Of a stretch of 64,000 bases of DNA, positions 44,350 through 54,698 are shown piece after piece (positions within the stretch are counted from its first letter, which is position 1; each line of letters starts with the position of its first letter). The stretch is from Zea mays. Lineage: Eukaryota > Streptophyta > Magnoliopsida > Poales > Poaceae. Where the stretch lies: contig NC_050096.1 of NCBI RefSeq assembly GCF_902167145.1, positions 293,768,200 through 293,832,199 on the forward strand, given 5' to 3'. Position numbers and translations under genes: made by a program. The notes under the pieces are model-generated. The model was not told the origin of the DNA. It did not search any database and saw only the letters and a list, made by a program, of their open reading frames with translations.

Positions 44350-46291
44350 TGAAAGCTCTCTTGTGAGTTTTGGTGTTTGGATGACAACTCAATTAAAGGA
44401 CTAACAAGTGTACTAAGTGTTGAACAGGTGCTTAAGGTAAAGCCTACAGGGTTCAACACAAGTGAACAAATGTGATGGTCCAAGAACTGGATTATGGATA
44501 CATAATGGACATCACAAGTAAGATGGACATTGCATAAAGTGAGACTCGGGTGCGTAGCTCGGAGACAACTGATCAAGCCAAGGACGGAGGCAAGAAAAGC
44601 TTCGAGGTACCAAATGCACGGGAGAAGGTCAAGGAGGCTGAGGAACCCAAAGCCAAGGGTGAAGAAGAAGGCTTGCAAAGTCAAGGGTGATCGAGTTGAG
44701 AACAGCTACGGCACATCAAGGATCACTACATAAGGACGTGACTTACAGCCAATGAGGTAACAGCTATAGTTATGTGGTGTAAGTCATAAGGCTCAAGATC
44801 AAGCTCTAAGGAGGAGATCAAGGTCACTAGAAGGAGAACAAATGTCGAAACCAGAACTGGAAGCAGCCCAAAAGAGCTAAGTTCACTTTGATCTTTAGTT
44901 TGGGTTGTTCCTATGTTTGGAGATGTTCTATGTGACCTTTACAGGATGTTGGAGCCAAGCGATGTCAATCTAGATCAAGTCAAGCCGACTTGATGATTTA
45001 TGAGCCCAACATCAAAGCTCAAGCATGTGAAATGCTATAAATGTAATGATTAATAGAAGGTATGTTTCTAAACTTAGTACATTGGTTTTGGGGACTAATA
45101 TACTTGTCTAAGTGTTAGAAACAGAAAGAAGAAGAAAAGGGAAGAGGTGCGAAAGGCTTGGCTGTGTACAGCCAAGACTTAGTCTGGCACACCGGACTGT
45201 CCGGTGGTGCACCGGACAGTGTCCGGTGCGCCAGGCTGAACTCTGGCGAACTGGTCGCTCTCGGGATTTCACCGGCGACGTACGGCTATAATTCACCGGA
45301 CTGTCCGGTGTGCACCGGACTGTCCGGTGAGCCAACGGTCGGCCGGGCCAACGGTCGGCCGCGCGATCTGCGCGGGACACGTGGCCGAGCCAACGGCTAG
45401 ATGGAGGCACCGGACTGTCCGGTGTGCACCGGACATGTCCGATGCGCCAACGGCTCCAAGACTGCCAACGGACGGCTTCGACGTAGAAGGAAAGAAATCG
45501 GGCACCGGACAGTGTCCGGTGTGCACCGGACTGTCCGATGCGCCACCCGACAGAAGGCAAGATTTGCCTTCCTGGATTGCTTCCAACGGCTCCTAGGTCC
45601 CTTGTGCCTATAAAAGGGACCCCTAGGCGCCTCCAGCAAAATACAAGTGCAGCCAACAAGTGTAGACATCACTCGAAGCAATTCTCACTCTCCCTCTTGT
45701 GTGTAACTCTATAGTTTGTGTAGAAGGCACAGCTATAAGCCTTTAGAGAGAGGAGAAGTGCTGCTTAGAGCTAGAGCAAGGTCTTGAGCGTATCGTTACT
45801 CTGCCGGGGTGCTGCCAAGAAGTTTGTAAGCAACCGCGGTTCTGTTGTAACCCCACTCAATAGTGAAAGGCTCTATCTGTCATACTGTCAGATCTGAGCA
45901 AACGGAGGAAGGAGTTGAAATAGACTCCAAGCCCAGGTGTGGCTAACTCCAACGAGGACTAGGCAAGCATTTCAGGCTTGGCCGAACCTCGGGATAAATC
46001 CTTGCGTCTGTGTGCTCTGTTCTGTATTGTATTCTGACTCTCTGTCTTACTCGCCTTTATATCTGCACTTCAATACTTATCTGTGGTATAAGCTTGATTT
46101 GAAGTGCAGGACATTTTGAGACAGGATCTTCCATTCCGCTGCAACCTACTCGAAGAGTCTTCTCACTCCACTGCGTACTAAGTCTTCGAGTAGAGTAAGA
46201 ATTTAAGTTTTTAAGTAATAAGTTTTATTCGCCTATTCACCCCCCTCTAGGCGACATCCAGATCCTGTTCCCGGGTCAAAGGGAACTTTCA
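44350..46291 (+). repeat. 5' LTR of the non-autonomous copia element
   Basis: 1942 bp, TGAAAGCTCTC..GGGAACTTTCA. It includes a cluster of CCGGACTGTCCGGTG-type palindromes at 45188-45540 and a TATA-like CTATAAAAGGG at 45609-45619, the probable promoter. Confidence 0.95.
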
Positions 46292-46292
46292 A

Positions 46293-46305
46293 TTGGTATC
46301 AGAGC
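46293..46305 (+). other. Primer-binding site, initiator tRNA-Met type
   Basis: TGGTATCAGAGCTAGG one base after the LTR; the first 12 bases are the standard copia complement to the 3' end of initiator tRNA-Met. Confidence 0.92.
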
Positions 46306-46345
46306 TAGGCCTCTCCAGTGTGGGCTTAGCCGTCCGGAGATAACG

Positions 46346-48211
46346 ATGTCGTCACAAGAGGTAACTGTAGAACTTCTTTTAGGCGATGGCTCTAATTACA
46401 AATCTTGGTCTGTCTCTATTTATAATGCTTTCATGAGTGTTGATCCTGATTTGAGACAGATCTTTAGGAGAAGTATTTTTCCATCTGATATTAGTAAAAA
46501 TCCCTCTAATGATGAACTAAGATGTTTTTCTCTCAATCACCGTGCGTGCAGCATCTTAGTTGATTCTCTTTCTAGAGGTGCTTATTTTGCCATCATGAGT
46601 AGTGGTAATGATTTAATTGTTGATGCTCATGATTTATGGAATAGAATTAAAGTAAAATATTGTGTGGCAAATTGTACTGCTTCTACTCCCCATATTGCTT
46701 GTGATACTAACCTTTCAAAAGGAGAAGATCAAGAACGATGGGCACCCAACGATGAATCCACCTCGTCGACAGGTTTGTCTTCCACTAGTTATAAATGTCT
46801 TATTGCTAACAATGATGATGGAGACGAAAGCGATGATGAGGAAGAATATGAGGATGATAGCGAGGATGAATCTTCATCACCACAAGGTACATTTTCCTGT
46901 ACTGCTTCCACTAATAATAATGACAGGGAAAATAAGACCGGTGATGTGGAAGAAGAGGAGATTCGCCGGTTCTACACCCATCTCAACAAAGAAGACAAAG
47001 TGCTCTTGGTTAAATTGTTGAGGAGGAACAAGGAACAAGGCGAGACGCTTCTCAGGCTAGAGGAGACTCTCATCAAAACCAACGACAGCCTGGAGAAGAT
47101 GACCAAAGAACATGAGGAGCTAAAGTGCTCTCATGATAATTTGGTCCAACGTTATGAATTTATTTTATTTGAGCAAAGAAATAATCATGATGTATTATCT
47201 GATGTTGCTCAACTTAAAACTGAAAATTCTATGCTTAAGAGTCAAGTAGAAATGATAAATTTAGAAAAACTTGCTCTAAGTGAAAAATATGATATGCTAT
47301 CTTATTCTCATAATGAATTAGTTGATAACCATATCATGCTTAATATTGCTCATGAGGTTGTAATTTCAAACTTAAATTCATGTGAACCCCATTCTCGCAC
47401 GAGTGCGCATTTGAATTGTATATCATCATGTGCTAACCCCTGTTGCTCAAAAGAAAGCCAATCATTGATTGAGCAACAAGTTTTAGGGTCACAAAAGAAA
47501 TTCTGTGGGAATAAGAAGCAACGACAACTGAGGAGAAGACACTTAGCTCAACTCTCTCAAGATATCCACGGGCGCGTGGTGAAGAAGCTTGAGAAAGGAA
47601 AAACTGCAGCAAGTGTTAAGCTCAATAAGAAGAATGTTCCCAAAGCTATAAATGAAGAAATCAACATGAACGAGGAAAAAGGTAAAAATTTAATTAGTCA
47701 TGTTGTTTGTACTAATCATCTCTCCATGACCTTCAAGCACAAAAAGGGAAGAGGAAAAAGGAGGTGTTTCAAATGCAAGGAGATAGGCCACCTCATCGCA
47801 TCCTGTCCGTACAAGGACAAGGATGAAGGGACAAGAAGTTGCTTTGGATGCAAAAATAAGGACCACATTATCACTTCATGTCCGGTCATGAAGAATCAAG
47901 GATGTGCATCCTCCAAGATGACCCTCACCAAAGAAAATGACGAACAACAATTGTCATGTCAGGTTGAGCGACGCTTCTGCTACAAATGTGGTGAGCAGGG
48001 TCATATATCAAAGGTATGTTATAAAGGTAAGATTCCTAAAGAAGTGAATGTGTGTCAATCTCATTCGCTTAGGAGACCCAAATCATACACTTGTGCTAGA
48101 TCTATAATGAGATCACCTAGAACTAGCACAAAGGCCATTTGGGTACCAAAGGCACATTTAGATGATCATTATGGACCCATCTCGAGATGGGTACCAAACT
48201 GCGCTAACTAG
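46346..48211 (+). CDS. Copia gag protein, Sirevirus type
   Basis: 621 aa, uninterrupted. The N-terminal part (LLLGDGSNYKSWSVSIYNAF, LWNRIKVKY) is the copia gag capsid region. An acidic Ser/Asp/Glu linker follows (about residues 150-205), then a coiled-coil-like segment (about 225-345). Three CCHC-like zinc knuckles are at about 474-489 (CFKCKEIGHLIASC), 499-512 (CFGCKNKDHIITSC, imperfect) and 545-558 (CYKCGEQGHISKVC). The C-terminus has two WVP motifs (AIWVPKAH, SRWVPN) like those ending Sirevirus gag. Gag packages element RNA into cytoplasmic particles. No pol follows in any frame, so an autonomous partner must supply enzymes. Confidence 0.9.
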   Translation: MSSQEVTVELLLGDGSNYKSWSVSIYNAFMSVDPDLRQIFRRSIFPSDISKNPSNDELRCFSLNHRACSILVDSLSRGAYFAIMSSGNDLIVDAHDLWNRIKVKYCVANCTASTPHIACDTNLSKGEDQERWAPNDESTSSTGLSSTSYKCLIANNDDGDESDDEEEYEDDSEDESSSPQGTFSCTASTNNNDRENKTGDVEEEEIRRFYTHLNKEDKVLLVKLLRRNKEQGETLLRLEETLIKTNDSLEKMTKEHEELKCSHDNLVQRYEFILFEQRNNHDVLSDVAQLKTENSMLKSQVEMINLEKLALSEKYDMLSYSHNELVDNHIMLNIAHEVVISNLNSCEPHSRTSAHLNCISSCANPCCSKESQSLIEQQVLGSQKKFCGNKKQRQLRRRHLAQLSQDIHGRVVKKLEKGKTAASVKLNKKNVPKAINEEINMNEEKGKNLISHVVCTNHLSMTFKHKKGRGKRRCFKCKEIGHLIASCPYKDKDEGTRSCFGCKNKDHIITSCPVMKNQGCASSKMTLTKENDEQQLSCQVERRFCYKCGEQGHISKVCYKGKIPKEVNVCQSHSLRRPKSYTCARSIMRSPRTSTKAIWVPKAHLDDHYGPISRWVPNCAN

Positions 48212-50434
48212 ACCATGCAGGTGCCTTGAGATGGACTGGAGGCCATGGGAGAGATTAAGACGGTTATCTAAAACTCTATGCTTAAGCTGTTAATTGTTTT
48301 GGTGTTTATTGACCCAAGGTTGAATTATTGTGAAACACTAATCCCATGTTCATCTCAAGTGAAATAAAGTGTATAGGTCATGAATCATTATTGGTGAATC
48401 AAGTAAAGGACCTTGATGAGAATCTACAACATGCTCTCCAAAGGACGGTACCCCGTGTATTTTAAGTACATAATTGCAATTTAGTATTGCTCTTAAGTTG
48501 GCTTGTTGTGCTACCTGTCTTTGGAGCAGTTATGCTTTATGATTGCCTGTGTAAATGAATCATAATGATGTTTGCTTAATCATGACTGGTGCTATATAGG
48601 ATATATCTTTTGAATCATTCATGAGTAGCTATTTCATTTGTTATATCCACAATTAACTCTCTTGGTGTATATGGATAAACCTGTAACTTTTTGCAAGTCA
48701 TGCTATGTGCAATTATGACATATTGTTTAGTCCATGTTCACATGATTACCCTAGTTTAGTATTGTGTGATCATAGCTATGTTCGTGTCTTTCAATTGGTA
48801 ATATCTTGGTTTAGGTAATTTATGCCTTTAAAATGTTGTTTCTTTTGTGCACCTAAGAAACCTTCTTAATTATGACATGCTTAGATATTTCACTTTATAT
48901 ACATGATTGTGTTGATCTTCAATTGGTACATGTGGTACAATGATTGTCATGTATGAAGCATGTCTAGATTGCTTGTAAATGTTATACTTCCTATGAGTAT
49001 TCAATTGGCTTAGGTGCCACTGAGGCATGCATTGTTGAATTTAGTCAACCTTTCATTTAGCCTTAAATTGGTGTTAAGTGGTTTTTACAATTGATATTCA
49101 AATTGGCATCCTTGTGTGATGAAAGTGATAGAGTATGCCTTGACCAAGGTATGTTGTGATCCCCTCTAATTCTAAGGAAGCTAGAATGTGCAAAGTGCAC
49201 AACTTGAGGGGGAGCACACATAACTTGTGTCCTTTGAGACTAACTGTTTCTTGAGCGATCTTGTATAGTCTCTAGGTGGAAAAGAGAAGATAAGCAAGAA
49301 ATGGAGCAATCTGGACTTGGGTACCTCTGTAAGTCAAGAAATTGGTATCTCAAGTTGTGAGTAAGTGCATATCTTTAGATTGCTCATGCTCTATAATATC
49401 TGGTGATAATAGATGCTTAAATATCATGGAGCCATGATAATAAATGCACTTTGAAATTGGTATCTTTCAATTGGTAGCCGTAATAGTTCGCTTCAATTGA
49501 CATCTGTTGATAATCATGAGAATAGAAGTTTCTTCTTGTGCCCAATACTATAACCTGTTCTAAGTTTAATGTCTTAGCAACAAGAAAAAGTAAGGATAAA
49601 GAATCAGGCACAAGTGTGAAGAAGCTCTTGAGAGATTAGATACTCTCAAGATGGGAAGTACACTACAACATGGTAAAGGTACAAAGGGAGTATTAATCTT
49701 TTTGCATATATGTATCTTGCCTAAATGTTGATCGGGCATATGCTCAATAAGTAAGGGGGAGTTTTGATAGTCGTTTTCCTCCCTAACACCCTGCTGTCCC
49801 TTGACATCATCATATGTTCTTGCTTGAGTATGTTTTTTTTTGGTGTTTGATGTCAAAGGGGGAGAATTTGTGTATTAAAGCTTATCTCATCCTTAGAGGA
49901 AAGCTTATCCTAATGGGTGATGTGTTAGTTTGAGCTTTGCCAAGTGTGATATTCATATGTTTCTTGCAGTATTATACGTGTTGATCATATGGACTAGACT
50001 AGTGTTTCCGTTGCGATGAATTATTTGGCTTCTATAGTGAAATAGATAGTCATGTGGTTAATGGTGTTTTAAGATTGCTTTAAATTGATATCTTAGTTTA
50101 AATTGGTATCTTAATGGTGAATAGTGGTAGGTTGATATTCCTGTGATATATCCACTAATTTGAATGGTGTTTAACTCTGATTATGTGCATTTGTGTGTTA
50201 TAGCATCATGGTTTGATTCTTGACATAATGCATCCTAAAAAGTGCTAAGGTGTAGAAATGTTTCAATTTACCTAAGTATGTGCAAATTGACGTTTGTGGT
50301 CAAAATTAGGTTTTTGAAGTAAGCACTTATTTAGGGGGAGCATTCTATAATCTTAGAATTCAAATTTGTGCTTCAAATCTTATTCTTATGTAAGCTTTAA
50401 TTGTGTTGCCATCAATCACCAAAAAGGGGGAGAT
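48212..50434 (+). other. Noncoding interior of the non-autonomous copia element
   Basis: 2.2 kb of AT-rich DNA where pol would be. GGGGGAG-type purine tracts recur (about 49208, 49756, 49857, 50336), ending with the primer tract AAAAAGGGGGAGA (50421-50433) next to the 3' LTR. Phrases with ATTGGTATCTT / AATTGGTAT recur several times. Confidence 0.7.
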
Positions 50435-52377
50435 TGAAAGCTCTCTTGTGAGTTTTGGTGTTTGGATGACAACTCAATTAAAGGACTAACAAGTGTACTA
50501 AGTGTTGAACAGGTGCTTAAGGTAAAGCCTACAGGGTTCAACACAAGTGAACAAATGTGATGGTCCAAGAACTGGATTATGGATACATAATGGACATCAC
50601 AAGTAAGATGGACATTGCATAAAGTGAGACTCGGGTGCGTAGCTCGGAGACAACTGATCAAGCCAAGGACGGAGGCAAGAAAAGCTTCGAGGTACCAAAT
50701 GCACGGGAGAAGGTCAAGGAGGCTGAGGAACCCAAAGCCAAGGGTGAAGAAGAAGGCTTGCAAAGTCAAGGGTGATCGAGTTGAGAACAGCTACGGCACA
50801 TCAAGGATCACTACATAAGGACGTGACTTACAGCCAATGAGGTAACAGCTATAGTTATGTGGTGTAAGTCATAAGGCTCAAGATCAAGCTCTAAGGAGGA
50901 GATCAAGGTCACTAGAAGGAGAACAAATGTCGAAACCAGAACTGGAAGCAGCCCAAAAGAGCTAAGTTCACTTTGATCTTTAGTTTGGGTTGTTCCTATG
51001 TTTGGAGATGTTCTATGTGACCTTTACAGGATGTTGGAGCCAAGCGATGTCAATCTAGATCAAGTCAAGCCGACTTGATGATTTATGAGCCCAACATCAA
51101 AGCTCAAGCATGTGAAATGCTATAAATGTAATGATTAATAGAAGGTATGTTTCTAAACTTAGTACATTGGTTTTGGGGACTAATATACTTGTCTAAGTGT
51201 TAGAAACAGAAAGAAGAAGAAAAGGGAAGAGGTGCGAAAGGCTTGGCTGTGTACAGCCAAGACTTAGTCTGGCACACCGGACTGTCCGGTGGTGCACCGG
51301 ACAGTGTCCGGTGCGCCAGGCTGAACTCTGGCGAACTGGTCGCTCTCGGGATTTCACCGGCGACGTACGGCTATAATTCACCGGACTGTCCGGTGTGCAC
51401 TGGACTGTCCGGTGAGCCAACGGTCGGCCGGGCCAACGGTCGGCCGCGCGATCTGCGCGGGACACGTGGCCGAGCCAACGGCTAGATGGAGGCACCGGAC
51501 TGTCCGGTGTGCACCGGACATGTCCGATGCGCCAACGGCTCCAAGACTGCCAACGGACGGCTTCGACGTAGAAGGAAAGAAATCGGGCACCGGACAGTGT
51601 CCGGTGTGCACCGGACTGTCCGATGCGCCACCCGACAGAAGGCAAGATTTGCCTTCCTGGATTGCTTCCAACGGCTCCTAGGTCCCTTGTGCCTATAAAA
51701 GGGACCCCTAGGCGCCTCCAGCAAAATACAAGTGCAGCCAACAAGTGTAGACATCACTCGAAGCAATTCTCACTCTCCCTCTTGTGTGTAACTCTATAGT
51801 TTGTGTAGAAGGCACAGCTATAAGCCTTTAGAGAGAGGAGAAGTGCTGCTTAGAGCTAGAGCAAGGTCTTGAGCGTATCGTTACTCTGCCGGGGTGCTGC
51901 CAAGAAGTTTGTAAGCAACCGCGGTTCTGTTGTAACCCCACTCAATAGTGAAAGGCTCTATCTGTCATACTGACAGATCTGAGCAAACGGAGGAAGGAGT
52001 TGAAATAGACTCCAAGCCCAGGTGTGGCTAACTCCAACGAGGACTAGGCAAGCATTTCAGGCTTGGCCGAACCTCGGGATAAATCCTTGCGTCTGTGTGC
52101 TCTGTTCTGTATTGTATTTTGACTCTCTGTCTTACTCGCCTTTATATCTGCACTTCAATACTTATCTGTGGTATAAGCTTGATTTGAAGTGCAGGACATT
52201 TTGAGACAGGATCTTCCATTCCGCTGCAACCTACTCGAAGAGTCTTCTCACTCCACTGCGTACTAAGTCTTCGAGTAGAGTAAGAATTTAAGTTTTTAAG
52301 TAATAAGTTTTATTCGCCTATTCACCCCCCCTCTAGGCGACATCCAGATCCTGTTCCCGGGTCAAAGGGAACTTTCA
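50435..52377 (+). repeat. 3' LTR of the non-autonomous copia element
   Basis: 1943 bp. It differs from the 5' LTR at about 51400 (T for C), 51968 (A for T) and 52120 (T for C), and by one extra C in the CCCCCC run near 52330. Confidence 0.95.
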
Positions 52378-52382
52378 GTAAT

Positions 52383-53346
52383 GACAAAGGACCTCCATTC
52401 TAACTGATAGCAGAAAGCGTGATATAAAACGAAAAAGCATAAACAGGCCAAAAGTTTGAAACAAAATTTCAAGATTTCCTATGGGGTACCGGTACAAATG
52501 CATAGAATTGGATCGCATTGTACAACAATTCATAGTGATAATACTTGAACACAATTCGACCTTCAGGTTCGAGACTGAGATCCTCCAGATCGGCATTGGG
52601 CACGGGCGGTGGCATCGATGTTGGCTCCACCCATGGGAACGATCAGCGGCTTGAGGAATCCGGGCACGAGCGGGGACGCCCGAAGCGCGGTTGGCAGTGG
52701 GCGCGACGTGGGACCCTACCTGCTCAGCTCCACAACGCACTGTTGGCGCAACACACGCTGGTGCCACCACGAGGAGGCGGCGCGAGGAGGAGGCACGCGG
52801 CGCCGACGGCCTAAGGCGTCGCCATTTCGGGGAGGGAGTCGAGCGCCAGAGAGTCATGCGACACGGAGGCATGAGAGAGAGGAGGGGAGCATTTGAGAGA
52901 TGAGGAGGACGTGAGCGGTTGAGTGGAGGCGTCCGCCATGGAGGTGGCGGCTGCGAGCAGATGGGTTAGGGATCGGGGTAGAGTAGAAGCGGATTGGCAG
53001 AAGACGTAGAGCGGTTGCTGCGTTGCGACTTGCGAGCGAGCATCGCGTCGAGGGGAGACGGACAGAGACACTGACGGGAAGATGAACGGAGACACTGACG
53101 CAGGGTCCATCATTGGGGAGGTAGAGTTCGACGGTGCGGTGAGGGAGGAGGTGGAGTCCGATGGTGGGGTGGAGGAGAGGGAGGGGAGGCCGCTGGAGTT
53201 GAGCGCAGTGGAGGAAGATGCGCGAGCCCGTGGCTGGAGCCGCCGGCGAGGATTAGGTCGGCCGCACGGTGGGCTACACGCTGGAACGGTGGGTTGCATG
53301 ATGGGACGATGGGCCTCAGGTCCACACGAAAATTATTGGGCCGCAC
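52383..53346 (-). other. Outer Helitron segment between the two copia elements
   Basis: 964 bases of older DNA. The first part is AT-rich and probably intronic, continuing the sequence left of 44345. From about 52560 it is GC-rich, with open frames on both strands (the minus strand includes PGFLKPLIVPMGGANIDATA). I could not assign a donor gene. Confidence 0.4.
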
Positions 53347-53351
53347 GAACC

Positions 53352-54653
53352 TGAAAGGGAATTAGGCTTACACCTAGTTCCCAAAATAATTTTGGTGGTT
53401 GAATTGCCCAACACAAATAATTGGACTAACTAGTTTGCCCAAGTGTGTAGATTATACAGGTGTAAAAGGTTCACACTCAGCCAATTAAAAAGACCAAGTT
53501 TTGGATTCAACAAAGGAGCCAAGGGGCAACCGAAGGCACCCCTGGTCTGGCGCACCGGACTGTCCGGTGTGCCACCGGACAGTGAACAGTACCTGTCCGG
53601 TGCACCAGGGGACTCAGACTCAAACTCGCCACCTTCGGGAATTTCCAGGGCGTCTCGGCTATAATTCACCGGACTGTCCGGTGTACACCGGACAGTGTCC
53701 GGTGCGCCAAGGGAGGTCGCCCTCAGGAACTCGCCAGCTTCGGGAAACGCCAACGGCTAGTCCGCTATAATTCACCGGACTGTCCGGTGCGACTCCGAAG
53801 CAACGGTCGTCTCCGCGCCAACGGCTCTCTGCCGCGCATTTAATGCGCCGTCTGCGCGCGCAGAAGTCAGAATCGCCCATGCTGGCACACCGGACATCAA
53901 ACAGTACCTGTCCGGTGTGCACCGGACACCCAGGCGGGCCCACAAGTCAGAAGCTCCAACGGTCAGAATCCAACGGCAGTGATGACGTGGCAGGGGGCAC
54001 CGGACTGTCCGGTGTGCACCGGACTGTCCGGTGCGCCATCAAACAGACAGCCTCCCAACGGCCACATTTGGTGGTTGGGGCTATAAATACCCCAACCACC
54101 CCACCATTCATGGCATCCAAGTTTTCCACTTCTCAACTACTACAAGAGCTCTAGCATTCAATTCTAGACACACCAAAGAGATCAAATCCTCTCCAATTCC
54201 ACACAAAGCCCTAGTGACTAGTGAGAGTGATTTGCCGTGTTCATTTGAGCTCTTGCGCTTGGATTGCTTCTTTTCTTTCTCACTTGTTCTTGAGATCACA
54301 ACTCCATTGTAATCAAGGCAAGAGGCACCAATTGTGTGGTGGCCCTTGCGGGGAAGTTTTGTTCCCGGCTTTGATTTGAGAAGAGAAGCTCACTCGGTCC
54401 GAGGGACCGTTTGAGAGAGGGAAGGGTTGAAAGAGACCCGGCCTTTGTGGCCTCCTCAACGGGGAGTAGGTTTGCAAGAACCGAACCTCGGTAAAACAAA
54501 TCTCCGTGTCTCACTTGCTTATTCGCTTGGAATTTGTTTTGCGCCCTCTCTCGCGGACTCGTTTATATTTCTAACACTAACCCGGCTTGTAGTTGTGTTT
54601 ATATTTGTAAATTTCAGTTTCGCCCTATTCACCCCCCCTCTAGGCGACTATCA
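53352..54653 (+). repeat. 5' LTR of the Opie/Ji-like element
   Basis: 1302 bp. Palindromic CCGGACTGTCCGGTG units are spread over 53556-54035. A TATA-like GGCTATAAATACC is at about 54078-54091, the likely promoter. It lacks one 19-bp unit present in the 3' LTR. Confidence 0.95.
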
Positions 54654-54655
54654 AT

Positions 54656-54667
54656 TGGTATCAGAGC
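54656..54667 (+). other. Primer-binding site, initiator tRNA-Met type
   Basis: TGGTATCAGAGC two bases after the 5' LTR. Confidence 0.93.
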
Positions 54668-54698
54668 CCGGTGCTTCATTAGAGCCTAACCGCTCGAA

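Larger units (their letters stand above)
44350..52377 (+). mobile_element. Non-autonomous copia (Sirevirus-type) LTR retrotransposon
   Basis: Nearly identical LTRs (44350-46291 and 50435-52377), TSD GTAAT (44345-44349 and 52378-52382), iMet-type primer site TGGTATCAGAGC, a gag gene and a polypurine tract AAAAAGGGGGAGA. The interior has no pol. The LTR ends with the C-rich CACCCCCCTCTAGGCGAC block shared with Opie/Ji-like elements, and GGGGGAG motifs recur in the last 1.2 kb, as in Sireviruses. By eye the LTRs differ by three substitutions and one C in a run, so the insertion is recent. Confidence 0.93.

Noticed and set aside
45188..45545. Regularly repeated CCGGACTGTCCGGTG units, first considered as a spacer-repeat array
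   Set aside because: The units are palindromic, irregularly spaced and duplicated in both LTRs of each copia element. They are LTR sequence, not a CRISPR array, in a plant nuclear context.
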